A stretch of DNA of 44,979 nt from Bacilli bacterium (GCA_017651565.1 JAGCCQ010000015.1:66034-111012), one strand, 5' to 3'; shown: positions 1 through 8,095, numbered from the stretch's first letter. The notes: generated by a model not told the origin, from the sequence alone. Made by a program: numbers and translations.

Positions 1-263
1 GCGTATCTTTTCCATTTTGCTAAAGATTGAACAATTTCTAATTTTTTATTATTAATAAGATTAAAGGAAACTGCTTTTTCTTTACCTGATAAGTTATCAT
101 TTAAACCAGTTTCAGGTTCAACAAATAAAGGAGCACTAACTCTAGATAATCCTAAATTTTTAGCTAAACTTATTTCAAAATTATTCTTAATAAACTTAAT
201 AGCTTTTTGTGTTTCAACTACATCCAAAGATGAAACATAATTCTTTACAAAAATGTTACTCAT
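1..263 (-). CDS. asnA: Asparagine synthetase A (aspartate-ammonia ligase), N-terminal part
   Basis: This reading frame runs off the left edge; only the first 87 or so residues are present. The enzyme makes asparagine from aspartate, ammonia and ATP in the cytoplasm and resembles class II aminoacyl-tRNA synthetases. The translated start ([20 protein letters not shown]), a [12 protein letters not shown] block and the [11 protein letters not shown] block match the conserved AsnA N-terminus (E. coli has DNLSGAEKAV and SLAKWKR). An AGAGG ribosome site lies about nine bases before the ATG, inside the last codons of the upstream membrane protein gene, and only one base separates the two genes, so they are probably co-transcribed and translationally coupled. 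Identification is by motif recall; the catalytic C-terminal part is not visible. Confidence 0.9.
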   Translation of the reverse strand, partial: MSNIFVKNYVSSLDVVETQKAIKFIKNNFEISLAKNLGLSRVSAPLFVEPETGLNDNLSGKEKAVSFNLINNKKLEIVQSLAKWKRY

Positions 264-264
264 G

Positions 265-882
265 TTATTTCGCCTCTTTAATAATCATTTCATTATTTTG
301 GTTTTCTTGCATTATTTTTTCATTTGAATTTTTATTCTTATGAACAAGTATGTAAATTAAACCAATAATTGAACCAAGCAATGTAGTTGATGCAGCAATT
401 AATGAGAATATAGTAAGCGCACCTGTAGAACTAATTAAAACCGCAAAATAAATAACATAGACCGTTTGACAAAATATAGCGCCTGATTTTGCAATTCGTT
501 GATCATAAAAATACAAAGTCATACAAGATACCGCAGTCCCAACAACAGGCATAACCGACATAAAGCCAGTATAAGTTAAGAATAATGAACATAAGTTGAT
601 AGTAGCGAAAGCGATTGGCCAAGCAATATGGTTAAGAGTTTTGTATTTTTCTCTAAGGCCAAAAACTATATCTCTAAATATCCCAATAGTACAAGTTCCA
701 ACACTTACCAAAATTAAAGGATTGTAACTTATGTAATAGATAAAAATTCCGTTGAGAGCAGTCATTACATCATTAATAAGCTTAAAAATCATCGTTCTAT
801 TTCTTTGAGGGAAGATAAATATAAATAGTCCGTTAATTACAATTAATGCTCCAGTAATGTACGCTAAAATCTCAAATATCAT
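265..882 (-). CDS. YgjV-like multi-pass inner membrane protein
   Basis: A hydrophobic protein of about 205 residues with six or so predicted membrane spans and a charged C-terminal tail rich in Lys, Asn and Glu. Its layout resembles the Imp-YgjV family of small inner membrane proteins, whose function is unknown. I place the start at the ATG at 880-882, because the sequence from [11 protein letters not shown] aligns with where YgjV proteins begin. A TTG at 916-918 would add 12 residues; neither start has a convincing ribosome site, so this is uncertain. The stop is one base before asnA, so it is the first gene of a two-gene unit read away from the YnbB-like gene. A link to amino acid or ammonia metabolism would be guesswork from position alone. 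Confidence 0.62.
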   Translation of the reverse strand: MIFEILAYITGALIVINGLFIFIFPQRNRTMIFKLINDVMTALNGIFIYYISYNPLILVSVGTCTIGIFRDIVFGLREKYKTLNHIAWPIAFATINLCSLFLTYTGFMSVMPVVGTAVSCMTLYFYDQRIAKSGAIFCQTVYVIYFAVLISSTGALTIFSLIAASTTLLGSIIGLIYILVHKNKNSNEKIMQENQNNEMIIKEAK

Positions 883-923
883 GTTAAAGATTTTAGGCCA
901 AACATAAATTCCTTTCAATAATT

Positions 924-940
924 TTTACTAATATAGTAAA
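924..940. promoter_or_regulatory. 17-bp dyad between divergent genes, candidate operator
   Basis: The sequence TTTACTAATATAGTAAA has two perfect 7-bp arms around a 3-bp centre. It fills much of the short gap between the ygjV-asnA unit and the PLP-lyase gene. Its left arm includes TTTACT, a usable -35 for the rightward gene. Such a site could let one repressor control both directions. The regulator is unknown and is not encoded next to it. Confidence 0.45.
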
Positions 941-952
941 TTATGCTATTGT
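924..952 (+). promoter_or_regulatory. Candidate promoter of the YnbB-like gene
   Basis: TTTACT (924-929) and TATTGT (947-952) are separated by 17 bases, and TG at 944-945 gives an extended -10. Transcription would start about 10 bases before the ATG at 970. The only ribosome-site candidate is a weak GGGA. Confidence 0.4.
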
Positions 953-969
953 ATTAAGCGGGAACTAAT

Positions 970-2220
970 ATGGTTTTAGAACAAATTGATAAAAATATAC
1001 TCTCTTTAGCGGAACAGTCAGATAAAGATTTAGAAAATGTTTATAAAGAAATAGATAGAGTCTGCATGGTTAATTCAAACCGTATTCTTTCCGCATTCAT
1101 CGAAAATAAAGTTTCATATACAGATTTTGCAGATATCAATGGTTATGGTAACTACGATACTGGTAGAGACAAATTAGAAGCAATATTCGCAACAGTATTA
1201 GGAACAGAAGATTCTATCGTTCGTCCTCAAATTATGAGTGGAACAAACGCAATTTATATTGCGTTTACTGCACTACTTAAGCCAGGAGATACATTAATTT
1301 CTATTACAGGACAACCATATGATTCACTTCAAGAAATGATTGGATTATCTGGAGATTCAACTCAATCTTTAAAATGTTCTGAAATAAAATATGAACAAAT
1401 TGATTTATTAAACAATGACTTCAACTACGATGATATTAAATGTAGGTTAAGTAAAAAAGATGTTAAGTTAGTGGAGATACAACGTTCAAGAGGATATTCT
1501 TCTAGAGATTCATTAACTATAGAAAAGATTGAAAAAGTAATTAAAGAAATTAGAAGCGTAAATAAAGATGTCGTCATCATGGTTGATAACTGTTATGGCG
1601 AACTCGTTGAAGATAAAGAACCAGGCCATGTTGGCGCTGATATTGTTGTAGGTTCTTTAATGAAAAACTTAGGTGGAGGCGTTGCTTCTACTGGCGGTTA
1701 TATTGCAGGAAATAAAGACTTAATTAAAATGGTCGCAGATAGATTAACGGCTCCTGGAATTGGCAAAGACCAAGGCGCTAATTTTAACTTAAATAATTCA
1801 TTCTTTAAAGGCGTTTTCTTAGCTCCAAATGCTGTCAAAAACGCACTCAAAACTGCAATATTTGCTGCTTATATGTTAGAAAAATTAGGCTTTGATGAAG
1901 TCTCTCCAAAATATAATGAAAAGAGAACAGATATCATTCAAACAGTTGGATTAAAGAATAAAGAAAACCTCGTTAAATTTGCGCAAGGAATCCAAGAATC
2001 CTCACCTGTAGATTCATTTGTTAGAGTTATGCCAGCACCAATGCCAGGCTATCCGTTTGATGAAGTTATGGCAGCTGGAGCATTCACTCAAGGATCTACT
2101 ATTGAACTAAGTGCAGACGCACCTGTTGTTGAACCATATACTTTGTATATGCAAGGTGGCTTAACTCAAGAATATGGTAAGTTAGGCATTATGCTTGCTT
2201 TATCTAAAATTAACAAATAA
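970..2220 (+). CDS. Methionine gamma-lyase family PLP enzyme (YnbB/aluminum-resistance family)
   Basis: A 416-residue fold-type I PLP-dependent enzyme of the family often annotated as aluminum resistance protein or Met_gamma_lyase (Bacillus YnbB). Visible landmarks are GYGNYDTGRDKLE (59-71), the cofactor-phosphate region MSGTNAIYIAF (89-99), the PLP-ring Asp in MVDNCYGE (D206), and the Schiff-base Lys in GSLMKNLGGG (K232). The C-terminal PAPMPGYPFDEVMAA segment is also typical of the family. The probable reaction is cleavage of a sulfur amino acid, but the physiological substrate is not settled and cannot be read from sequence. It is the only plus-strand gene in the window, divergent from the asnA unit and convergent with the SDR gene. 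Confidence 0.85.
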   Translation: MVLEQIDKNILSLAEQSDKDLENVYKEIDRVCMVNSNRILSAFIENKVSYTDFADINGYGNYDTGRDKLEAIFATVLGTEDSIVRPQIMSGTNAIYIAFTALLKPGDTLISITGQPYDSLQEMIGLSGDSTQSLKCSEIKYEQIDLLNNDFNYDDIKCRLSKKDVKLVEIQRSRGYSSRDSLTIEKIEKVIKEIRSVNKDVVIMVDNCYGELVEDKEPGHVGADIVVGSLMKNLGGGVASTGGYIAGNKDLIKMVADRLTAPGIGKDQGANFNLNNSFFKGVFLAPNAVKNALKTAIFAAYMLEKLGFDEVSPKYNEKRTDIIQTVGLKNKENLVKFAQGIQESSPVDSFVRVMPAPMPGYPFDEVMAAGAFTQGSTIELSADAPVVEPYTLYMQGGLTQEYGKLGIMLALSKINK

Positions 2221-2256
2221 AAGAAAAGGTCAATTGGCTATGCACCGTATTGACCT
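2218..2256 (-). terminator. Rho-independent terminator of the SDR gene
   Basis: On the minus strand AGGTCAAT and ATTGACCT form an 8-bp stem with a 14-base loop, followed by TTTTCTTTT. The upstream arm lies inside the last codons of the SDR gene, so the hairpin includes its stop. It lies in the convergent gap with the YnbB-like gene. Confidence 0.65.
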
Positions 2257-2981
2257 CCATCAATTCTAATTACCGAGTTATTAATGTAACTTGCTTCATC
2301 ACTTACTAAGAATTTGACTAAGTGAGCAACCTCTTCAGGATTTCCATATCTCTGCAATAGGATTTTTTCTTGTTCACTCTTTAAGAATTCTTCATCGTAT
2401 CCTTCGAGTTCACTTTCTGTTCCAATAAATCCAGGAGCGATTGCATTTACATTTACATAAGGAGCAAACTGCATTGCTAAGTTATGAGTTAATGAGATAA
2501 GAGCGGCCTTACTAGCATCATATTCTAAGCACATTGGGTAATATGTATTGATGCCGTTTGTTGAAGCAATATTAATGACTCTTCCCCACTTCTTATCAAT
2601 CATTCCTTTGTACACTCTATGAGCAACGTTATAAGCACCAATTACATTAACATCTAAAGTCTTTTTGAAGTCTTCAGATTTCTTTTCATGCCACATACTT
2701 GAAATATCAATTGCGGCGTTATTAATTAATATATCAACAGTGCCTAATTCTTTTTCGATATATGACACCATTTCATCTACTTTATTCTCATCAGAAACAT
2801 CACATTGGTAGGTTAAAACATTAACAGGATATTCACCTATTAATTTTTCTGCCAATTCCTTGGCTTCTTTTTCGCTAGTTAAATAGTTAATAACGACATC
2901 ATAGCCGTTACTAGCAAGCTCTTTAACTATAGCTCTGCCAATTCCCTTAGCACCACCAGTTACTAATGCAATCTTTCTCAT
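2238..2981 (-). CDS. Short-chain dehydrogenase/reductase, FabG-like
   Basis: A classical 247-residue SDR oxidoreductase using NAD(P)H. The Rossmann glycine motif TGGAKGIGRAI is at about 8-18, NNAAI follows at about 87-91, the catalytic Ser sits in the NIAST segment, and Tyr/Lys form the YDASK motif. The C-terminal INNSVIRIDGGQYGA is typical of FabG-like proteins. It may act as 3-oxoacyl-ACP reductase or as a general alcohol/sugar reductase; there is no fatty-acid synthesis cluster nearby, so I leave the substrate open. It follows efp in the same direction, but a strong terminator lies between them. Its ATG is only five bases past that terminator's T-run, and no Shine-Dalgarno sequence is visible. 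Confidence 0.85.
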   Translation of the reverse strand: MRKIALVTGGAKGIGRAIVKELASNGYDVVINYLTSEKEAKELAEKLIGEYPVNVLTYQCDVSDENKVDEMVSYIEKELGTVDILINNAAIDISSMWHEKKSEDFKKTLDVNVIGAYNVAHRVYKGMIDKKWGRVINIASTNGINTYYPMCLEYDASKAALISLTHNLAMQFAPYVNVNAIAPGFIGTESELEGYDEEFLKSEQEKILLQRYGNPEEVAHLVKFLVSDEASYINNSVIRIDGGQYGA

Positions 2982-2986
2982 AGTAG

Positions 2987-3011
2987 AAAAAAGAGCTTTT
3001 ATTAAGCTCTT
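2987..3011 (-). terminator. Terminator directly after efp, abutting the SDR start
   Basis: On the minus strand AAGAGCTT and AAGCTCTT form an 8-bp stem with a 5-base loop, followed by six T residues. The efp stop codon overlaps the loop and stem, and the SDR ATG (2979-2981) follows the T-run after only five bases. Confidence 0.75.
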
Positions 3012-3559
3012 CCTGAATACTTTCCGTCAGCTGTAAAGACAACGATTTTTTCGCCTTCTTCAATGAATTGAGGAACACGAATTGTTAATCCAGTTTCAGT
3101 AACAGCATCTTTAGTTTGTGAAGATGGAGCACCTTTGATTGCTGGAGTTGTTTCAGCAATAGTTAATTCAACTTTTTCTGGGATTGCTACGTCTAAGACT
3201 TGGCCGTTCCAGAATACGATTTGAACTTCCATACCATCAACTAAGAAGTATTTCTTGAAGTCGATGTGTTCTTCGTCTAATTCATATTGGTCAAATGTTT
3301 CCATATCCATAAAGTAGTAAGTTGTATCTGCTTTATAAGAGAATTGAACATTCTTCTTTTGAATTTCAGCAGCATCGAATTTAGTTGATGCGTTGAAGTT
3401 TCTTTCTTGTGTCGAACCTGTTTTTAAGTTCTTCATTTTTGTTTTTAAGATAGCAGCACCTTTACCTGGTTTAACATGCATAAAGTCTAATACTACCCAT
3501 GGATCGCCATCGATTAATAATGTTAATCCAGTTTTGAAATCGCCTGCTTCAATTGCCAT
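3002..3559 (-). CDS. efp: Elongation factor P
   Basis: A 185-residue elongation factor P, which binds ribosomes stalled on polyproline and promotes peptide-bond formation. The N-terminal KOW-like domain carries the conserved loop MHVKPGKGAA with the Lys that is modified in many species. The central OB domain holds YYFMDMETFDQYELDEE, and the C-terminal domain includes the typical GAPSSQTKDAVTETGL stretch. An AGAGGT ribosome site precedes the ATG. Its presence fits this window well, because several neighbouring lipoproteins have long proline-rich stalks that would need EF-P; that link is inference. It has its own promoter and terminator and so is probably monocistronic. Confidence 0.97.
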   Translation of the reverse strand: MAIEAGDFKTGLTLLIDGDPWVVLDFMHVKPGKGAAILKTKMKNLKTGSTQERNFNASTKFDAAEIQKKNVQFSYKADTTYYFMDMETFDQYELDEEHIDFKKYFLVDGMEVQIVFWNGQVLDVAIPEKVELTIAETTPAIKGAPSSQTKDAVTETGLTIRVPQFIEEGEKIVVFTADGKYSGRA

Positions 3560-3596
3560 AATAATTTACCTCTTAAATAATATTTAATCCTTTTGT

Positions 3597-3624
3597 ATTT
3601 TATAAGAAAATACGGATTAGTCAA
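3597..3624 (-). promoter_or_regulatory. efp: Promoter of efp
   Basis: On the minus strand TTGACT (3619-3624) and TAAAAT (3597-3602) are spaced by 16 bases. The predicted start leaves a leader of about 30 bases that contains AGAGGT before the efp ATG. Confidence 0.6.
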
Positions 3625-3634
3625 CCAATATATG

Positions 3635-3657
3635 AAAAAATGGGCTTATTTAGCCCA
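3635..3657 (-). terminator. Terminator of the DMT transporter gene
   Basis: On the minus strand TGGGCT and AGCCCA form a 6-bp stem with a 5-base loop, followed by TTTTTT. It ends before the efp promoter. Confidence 0.7.
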
Positions 3658-3672
3658 ATTTTTGTCATTTTT

Positions 3673-4671
3673 TTATCCAACAAACGATAACATTATAATT
3701 CCCGCAAAGATTATTGCGATGAATATATATTGTAACCAAGTCAGTTTTTCTTTTAAGAAAATTCTAGAAAGAATAAATGACACAATAACTGTTCCTGCAC
3801 CTAAAATAACCGCAGCAATACCTGTGCCTTCTGATAGAGCAAATAAATAAGTTGCTTGACCAATTGTTTCAAAAATTGCAGCTAAGATTTTCCACTTTTG
3901 ATTCAAAATCTTTTGCCAAATATTTTCTTTAACAACCACCGCTTGTTCATTTGCGTCTACTTCAATATTTTTTTCACCTTTATTCTTTGTAGAGAATAAC
4001 TTTTCTCCTTTAGCTTTTAAGAAGATTAAAATTCCTATTGAAATAAAGAAGAATGTGAATTCATAAGCACAGTTTGCAGTGTGTTCTAAGTTTTCTTCGG
4101 TAACACCAATGAGTAAAGTTGTCTCAACACTATCTGTATAGAAGATATCTAAGAATGTACCTACTGCATCTAAAAGCATGTAACAAAATGGCATTGCAAT
4201 AGCCCAAATAGCTAAAGTTTTGCCAAAGTTTTTATGACGTTCTTCTTTTCCTTTTTTATCAAAGAATCCAACACAAAGAATGCCAACAGCTACAACAGCA
4301 ATTGCTGCCCAACCTAAAGGTTCTAATTCTTCATGTAAGAAAATAGCGCATAAAATTGGAACAATTGCTCCAGATGTATTTTCGATTGGATCAGAAATGG
4401 ATTCTTGTATAAATCTGACACCAAAATAAGAACAAGTCATTGATACAATATAGCAAAGAGCTACAGGTAAATATCTAACTAAGTTAATTGGGAAGCTTGC
4501 TAAATCAACTCCTTGAGTAAAAAGGATGACTGTTGCGTAAATTCCCATAAAAATTCCAACAAAAACAGTAGTTTTTAGATGAGAATATTTTTCCTTTTCT
4601 AAACTACCTTTTTTATAGAATATTTCTGCAATACCCCATGCTAATGTTGAAACGATCAGAAAAAACCACAT
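3673..4671 (-). CDS. EamA-family (DMT) small-molecule transporter
   Basis: A 332-residue integral membrane protein with about ten hydrophobic spans in two repeated halves, as in drug/metabolite transporters. Recognisable pieces are the N-terminal LAWGIAEIFYKKGS, the end of the first repeat (IVPILCAIFLHEELEPLGWAA), and the matching end of the second repeat (ILSRIFLKEKLTWLQYIF). An unusual hydrophilic segment of about 45 residues, rich in Lys and Glu, sits between the halves (about 220-262). Substrate and direction cannot be told from sequence. The ATG is preceded by AGGATATACCC, giving a plausible ribosome site, and the gene has its own terminator. Confidence 0.78.
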   Translation of the reverse strand: MWFFLIVSTLAWGIAEIFYKKGSLEKEKYSHLKTTVFVGIFMGIYATVILFTQGVDLASFPINLVRYLPVALCYIVSMTCSYFGVRFIQESISDPIENTSGAIVPILCAIFLHEELEPLGWAAIAVVAVGILCVGFFDKKGKEERHKNFGKTLAIWAIAMPFCYMLLDAVGTFLDIFYTDSVETTLLIGVTEENLEHTANCAYEFTFFFISIGILIFLKAKGEKLFSTKNKGEKNIEVDANEQAVVVKENIWQKILNQKWKILAAIFETIGQATYLFALSEGTGIAAVILGAGTVIVSFILSRIFLKEKLTWLQYIFIAIIFAGIIMLSFVG

Positions 4672-4716
4672 GGGTATATCCTAAAGATTTTCTAAAAATA
4701 TTGCACGAACTTTTTT

Positions 4717-4740
4717 AAAAAACTGCCGAAGCAGTCTTTT
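4717..4740 (-). terminator. UUCG-loop terminator of the small lipoprotein gene
   Basis: On the minus strand ACTGC-TTCG-GCAGT is flanked by A and T tracts, giving a hairpin with a stable UUCG tetraloop followed by T residues. Confidence 0.75.
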
Positions 4741-4746
4741 TAGTAA

Positions 4747-5133
4747 CTATTGTTTATCAGCCCAAGAGAATTTAAATGAACCGCTATGTTCTTTTCCTTC
4801 AACATGCATGGAACATTTTCCACTAGGAACAGTAACGGTGAATGAAAAATCTTCTGTAAGATTACCAGCGTAATATTCTTCGCTAGTATCAGCATTTAAA
4901 ACTTTCAAAACTAATGTTCCACTTTTTGTTGTGGTACTTACCGAAACAACAGTTTCATTTTTAAAGTCTCTTTTGTAAGTACATTCACCATCAAATTTCT
5001 CATATTCTTTGAAGACTGAGTTAGCTGTATTTACAGATATACATGAAAAAAATAATCCGCTTTCGCTATCTGAACAGCCACACATTGCGAACAATAATGG
5101 TAATGTTAATAATTTTAATTTTGCCGCTTTCAT
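4747..5133 (-). CDS. Small secreted lipoprotein, function unknown
   Basis: A 128-residue protein with a basic N-terminus, a hydrophobic stretch (about 7-17) and a lipobox-like MCGC, with C20 the likely lipidated residue (C18 is possible but fits worse). The remainder is hydrophilic with alternating beta-prone segments (VVSVSTTTKSGTLVLKVL, FSFTVTVPSGKCSMHVEG) that suggest a small beta-sandwich exposed at the cell surface. I recognise no family. It has an AGAGGT ribosome site, a near-consensus promoter and a terminator of its own, so it looks monocistronic and well expressed. Confidence 0.7.
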   Translation of the reverse strand: MKAAKLKLLTLPLLFAMCGCSDSESGLFFSCISVNTANSVFKEYEKFDGECTYKRDFKNETVVSVSTTTKSGTLVLKVLNADTSEEYYAGNLTEDFSFTVTVPSGKCSMHVEGKEHSGSFKFSWADKQ

Positions 5134-5140
5134 AAAAAAT

Positions 5141-5188
5141 ACCTCTATAATCGTAAATCATTATAGTTGTAGAGGTTTTAGATGTAAA
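5141..5188 (-). promoter_or_regulatory. Promoter and overlapping dyad of the small lipoprotein gene
   Basis: On the minus strand TTTACA (5183-5188) and TATAAT (5160-5165) are spaced by exactly 17 bases. The -10 is one arm of an inverted repeat (TATAAT at 5146-5151, ATTATA at 5160-5165), nested in a wider pair ACCTCTA (5141-5147) and TAGAGGT (5170-5176). The dyad could be an operator; the promoter call is stronger than the operator call. Confidence 0.65.
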
Positions 5189-5209
5189 CAAAAATCTGTA
5201 TTAACTGTA

Positions 5210-5998
5210 TTAAATCTCTGGTGTATTATTTTCCATCATTCTCTTTACTGCTTGGTAACAAGCATCGTTTAATTCTCTGATTGCATTTGCTCTAGTAAGA
5301 GTTTGATTAGGATAAATAGGTCTGCCTACTTCAATGGTTATGCATGGAGCACCATGTCTCTTCCATAGTTTAAAGATTCCCTTAGGTGGTCTATAAGAAA
5401 TAGCTAATGGAAAAACTGGTTTATTACATTTAACTGCGTAATAGAATGCACCAGGCATAAATGGACGTACATCTTGATAGAAATAGAACATACTTCCTTC
5501 TGGATAGAAATGCACCATCTTTTTCTCTCTAAGCGCTTTTTCTATATCATCATTGAACTTATGCATAGCTTCAATGTTATTTGTATCTGGAATTGGAATT
5601 GATCCGACAGCTCTCATCATCTTTCCCAAATTAGAATTATGGTTATCTTTCCAAACTGTCATGTATCCTCTTTTTGGACCCATAGCAGCTCTAACACAAA
5701 TGTAATCCCATTCAAAAACGTGGTTGCAAACTGTAATGCAACCGTTGTCGAAAGCTTTTCTATATTGAATCAATCTAGATTTGCCTTTGATTTTTAAGCC
5801 ATATCGAAAATAGTTTGCTGGAAACACGATAAGAATCATAACAATTTGAACCAAGACTTGAAGTACTCTAAACCAAAATCCCTTATTGTAATAAGGAAAC
5901 TTTCCATCAAGAGCGACGTCTCTGACTTGTTTAGGGCTTATCATGTGTGCATGCAAATCTTCAGGATAATCGAAGTATAAGCCATGCTTGTATTTCAT
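5210..5998 (-). CDS. 1-acyl-sn-glycerol-3-phosphate acyltransferase-like protein (PlsC family)
   Basis: A 262-residue membrane-associated acyltransferase that probably acylates lysophosphatidate to phosphatidate in phospholipid synthesis. One hydrophobic segment (about 44-62) anchors it. The catalytic HX4D motif is NHVFEWD (H93, D98), with a longer hydrophobic variant of the usual NHxSxxD, and the substrate motif is FYPEGS (E167, G168). About 60 residues precede the anchor, a somewhat long N-terminus. It is the last gene of a four-gene operon, six bases after the glycosidase stop, with GGGGA as ribosome site. No terminator is seen after it. A general lysophospholipid or other acyltransferase role remains possible. 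Confidence 0.85.
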   Translation of the reverse strand: MKYKHGLYFDYPEDLHAHMISPKQVRDVALDGKFPYYNKGFWFRVLQVLVQIVMILIVFPANYFRYGLKIKGKSRLIQYRKAFDNGCITVCNHVFEWDYICVRAAMGPKRGYMTVWKDNHNSNLGKMMRAVGSIPIPDTNNIEAMHKFNDDIEKALREKKMVHFYPEGSMFYFYQDVRPFMPGAFYYAVKCNKPVFPLAISYRPPKGIFKLWKRHGAPCITIEVGRPIYPNQTLTRANAIRELNDACYQAVKRMMENNTPEI

Positions 5999-6004
5999 AA
6001 TATG

Positions 6005-7129
6005 CTAAAAAATCCCCTTTTCTTCAACAACATCATTGTCTTGTATTAATTGTATAACAATTCTGCCTCTTTTTTCTACGCAAATATTGAAATCGATATG
6101 TTTTTCATCGTGTTTTTCTTTGATAAGAGTTTTATGAAGTTCAAAAATTTTAACATTTTTGTCACTCCAATCAATAGGGTCTTTCGCAAATAAGTCCGGT
6201 TTTTTACCTATACCATATTCCTGTCCTGCATAAATAAACGGACAACCTTTTAGATAATAAGAAAGCTTAGTTAATCTAATTAATTCTTCTTCATCTTGTG
6301 TTAACGAAGCAATTCTTTCACAATCGTGATTTTCAATGCAGTTACATCTTAAATAACTCTTTGGCATGTACTGTAAATCACGATTGATATTGTCGATAAT
6401 TTCTCCTATTCCACCATCTCTATTTTTAAGATATCTTTCAAGAGGTCTATACCACGAATAGTTATAGCAGCAATCAAAGATTGGGAATAGTTCATTATCA
6501 GGTATAGGATGGATGCCACACGTTTTAACATATTTAGCAAAATCATCATCGATAGATTCAGCTAAGAAGATTATTTCATTTCCTAATCTTTCACGAGCTT
6601 TTTTGAATAAATTCAAATCTATCATTGAAGCTACATCAAATCTAAATCCATCAAAGCCGACATTTTTCCAATATTCTAAAACGCTAATTAAGTAATCTTG
6701 GGTGTCTTCTCTAGATGTATCTAAATCGATAATATCACTCCAATCACCTACTCTATTTCCTGGCTTTCCATTTTTCTTAAAATAAAATTCTGGATGCTCT
6801 TCAAATAAAACAGAATCTGGCGCGGTATGGTTAAAAACCATATCAACTATTATTTTCATTTTCAACTTATGAGTTTTCTTAACCAGACTCTTTAAATCTT
6901 TTAAGTTTCCTAAATCTTTAGAAATAGAAAAATAATCCATACTAGCATAAGGAGATCCGTATGTTCCCTTTCTATTTTTAACGCCAATCTCATTAATAGG
7001 CATAAGATAAATAATATCTACACCTAAATCTTTGATTCTAGGTAAATCATCTTCTATCTTTTTAAAAGTCCCCTCGACAGAGTAATTTCTTGCAAAAATT
7101 TGATAAATTACTTCGTTCCCCTTAAGCAT
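6005..7129 (-). CDS. GH13 alpha-amylase family glycosidase, cytoplasmic
   Basis: A 374-residue glycoside hydrolase with the four GH13 signatures in order: DMVFNH (96-101), GFRFDVAS with nucleophile D165, FLAES with acid/base E191, and ENHD with H268 and D269. There is no signal peptide, so it probably hydrolyses imported or stored alpha-glucans and maltodextrins inside the cell. It is short for the family: after ENHD only about 105 residues remain, so the usual C-terminal beta domain is reduced or missing. It lies three bases after msrA and six before plsC in a tight operon. Exact specificity (alpha-glucosidase, neopullulanase or similar) cannot be fixed. Confidence 0.88.
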   Translation of the reverse strand: MLKGNEVIYQIFARNYSVEGTFKKIEDDLPRIKDLGVDIIYLMPINEIGVKNRKGTYGSPYASMDYFSISKDLGNLKDLKSLVKKTHKLKMKIIVDMVFNHTAPDSVLFEEHPEFYFKKNGKPGNRVGDWSDIIDLDTSREDTQDYLISVLEYWKNVGFDGFRFDVASMIDLNLFKKARERLGNEIIFLAESIDDDFAKYVKTCGIHPIPDNELFPIFDCCYNYSWYRPLERYLKNRDGGIGEIIDNINRDLQYMPKSYLRCNCIENHDCERIASLTQDEEELIRLTKLSYYLKGCPFIYAGQEYGIGKKPDLFAKDPIDWSDKNVKIFELHKTLIKEKHDEKHIDFNICVEKRGRIVIQLIQDNDVVEEKGIF

Positions 7130-7132
7130 TAT

Positions 7133-7624
7133 TTATTTCTTCTTTCTCCCTGATTCAATTAATTCCTTTTCGAATTCTTCCGGATGTCTCATACAGAATT
7201 TTTGATGATGTGCCTCCGCTTCATAGAATTCTTTGTAAGGTTCAATAGCAATAGCAGCATCTTTTCCAGATTCTTCTATTTTCTCTTTTAAAAATTCTTC
7301 AAAAAGTTTCTTTTGTTCTTCATCTTCATAATAAAAAGCAAGTGTATATGAATGCCCTTTATCTATAAATTGACCTTCAAAATCATATGGGTCGACATTA
7401 TTAAAGAAAACTTCCAATATCTCTTTTGGAGATACTTTTGTTTCATCATATTCAATTTTAATAGTTTCTCTATGCCCTGTTGATTGGCTTTTTACCTGTT
7501 CATAAGTAGGATTTATTTCATCTCCACCACAATATCCAGAGACTACATCATTTACACCATCTAAATCCCAAAAGAACGCTGATATACACCAAAAACATCC
7601 GCCGGCTAAATAGAGAGTTTTCAT
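7133..7624 (-). CDS. msrA: Peptide methionine-(S)-S-oxide reductase MsrA
   Basis: A 163-residue MsrA that repairs the S-epimer of methionine sulfoxide in proteins. The diagnostic GGCFWC motif is at 8-13, with C10 the catalytic cysteine, followed by VSGYCGG and the family hallmarks STGHRETIKIEYD and EAEAHHQKF. It overlaps the stop of the upstream gene by four bases (ATGA), indicating translational coupling with the free methionine-R-sulfoxide reductase. Together they handle protein-bound S and free R forms. No MsrB is present in the window. Confidence 0.95.
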   Translation of the reverse strand: MKTLYLAGGCFWCISAFFWDLDGVNDVVSGYCGGDEINPTYEQVKSQSTGHRETIKIEYDETKVSPKEILEVFFNNVDPYDFEGQFIDKGHSYTLAFYYEDEEQKKLFEEFLKEKIEESGKDAAIAIEPYKEFYEAEAHHQKFCMRHPEEFEKELIESGRKKK

Positions 7625-8085
7625 ATTTTAAATTGCTCCTTAAAGAAACATGATGAAATTACTTCTACAATTTCTTCTAAACCATTTTTGTCTTCTTCTG
7701 TAAATCTGTTTAAAGAAGTGCTATCTAAATCTAAAACGCCCACTACCTTATTGTTAACAAAAATAGGAACTACAATTTCAGAATTCGAAGCACTATCACA
7801 AGCAATGTGTCCCGAGAACTCGTGTACATTTTTAACAAGTACTGTTTCTTTATTAACAAAAGCAGTTCCACAGGCACCTTTTCCAACCTCAATTTGAGTA
7901 CAAGCAGGTTTGCCCATGAATGGCCCTAATAAAAGTTTTCCATTAGAGTAAATGTAAAATCCAACCCAGCTAACATCTTCTAAAGAATTAAATAGTAAAG
8001 CTGAAATATTTGATAAATCACTAATTAAGTTATTTGTTGATTCAACCAACAAAGACGCTTGTTTCTTAATTATAGAGTAATTCAT
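7621..8085 (-). CDS. msrC: Free methionine-(R)-sulfoxide reductase (GAF-domain fRMsr)
   Basis: A 154-residue single GAF-domain enzyme that reduces free methionine-R-sulfoxide. The three family cysteines are present as PAC (C62), GAC (C72) and HIAC (C96), with the same 10 and 24 residue spacing as in the E. coli protein. The flanking GKGACGTAF, HIACD and VVGVLDLDS motifs are typical. It is the first gene of the operon with msrA, a GH13 enzyme and plsC. Its stop is TGA. Only about 12 leader bases fit after the best promoter, and no Shine-Dalgarno is visible. A perfect 18-bp palindrome sits just upstream. Confidence 0.92.
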   Translation of the reverse strand: MNYSIIKKQASLLVESTNNLISDLSNISALLFNSLEDVSWVGFYIYSNGKLLLGPFMGKPACTQIEVGKGACGTAFVNKETVLVKNVHEFSGHIACDSASNSEIVVPIFVNNKVVGVLDLDSTSLNRFTEEDKNGLEEIVEVISSCFFKEQFKI

Positions 8086-8095
8086 AGTTTATTAT

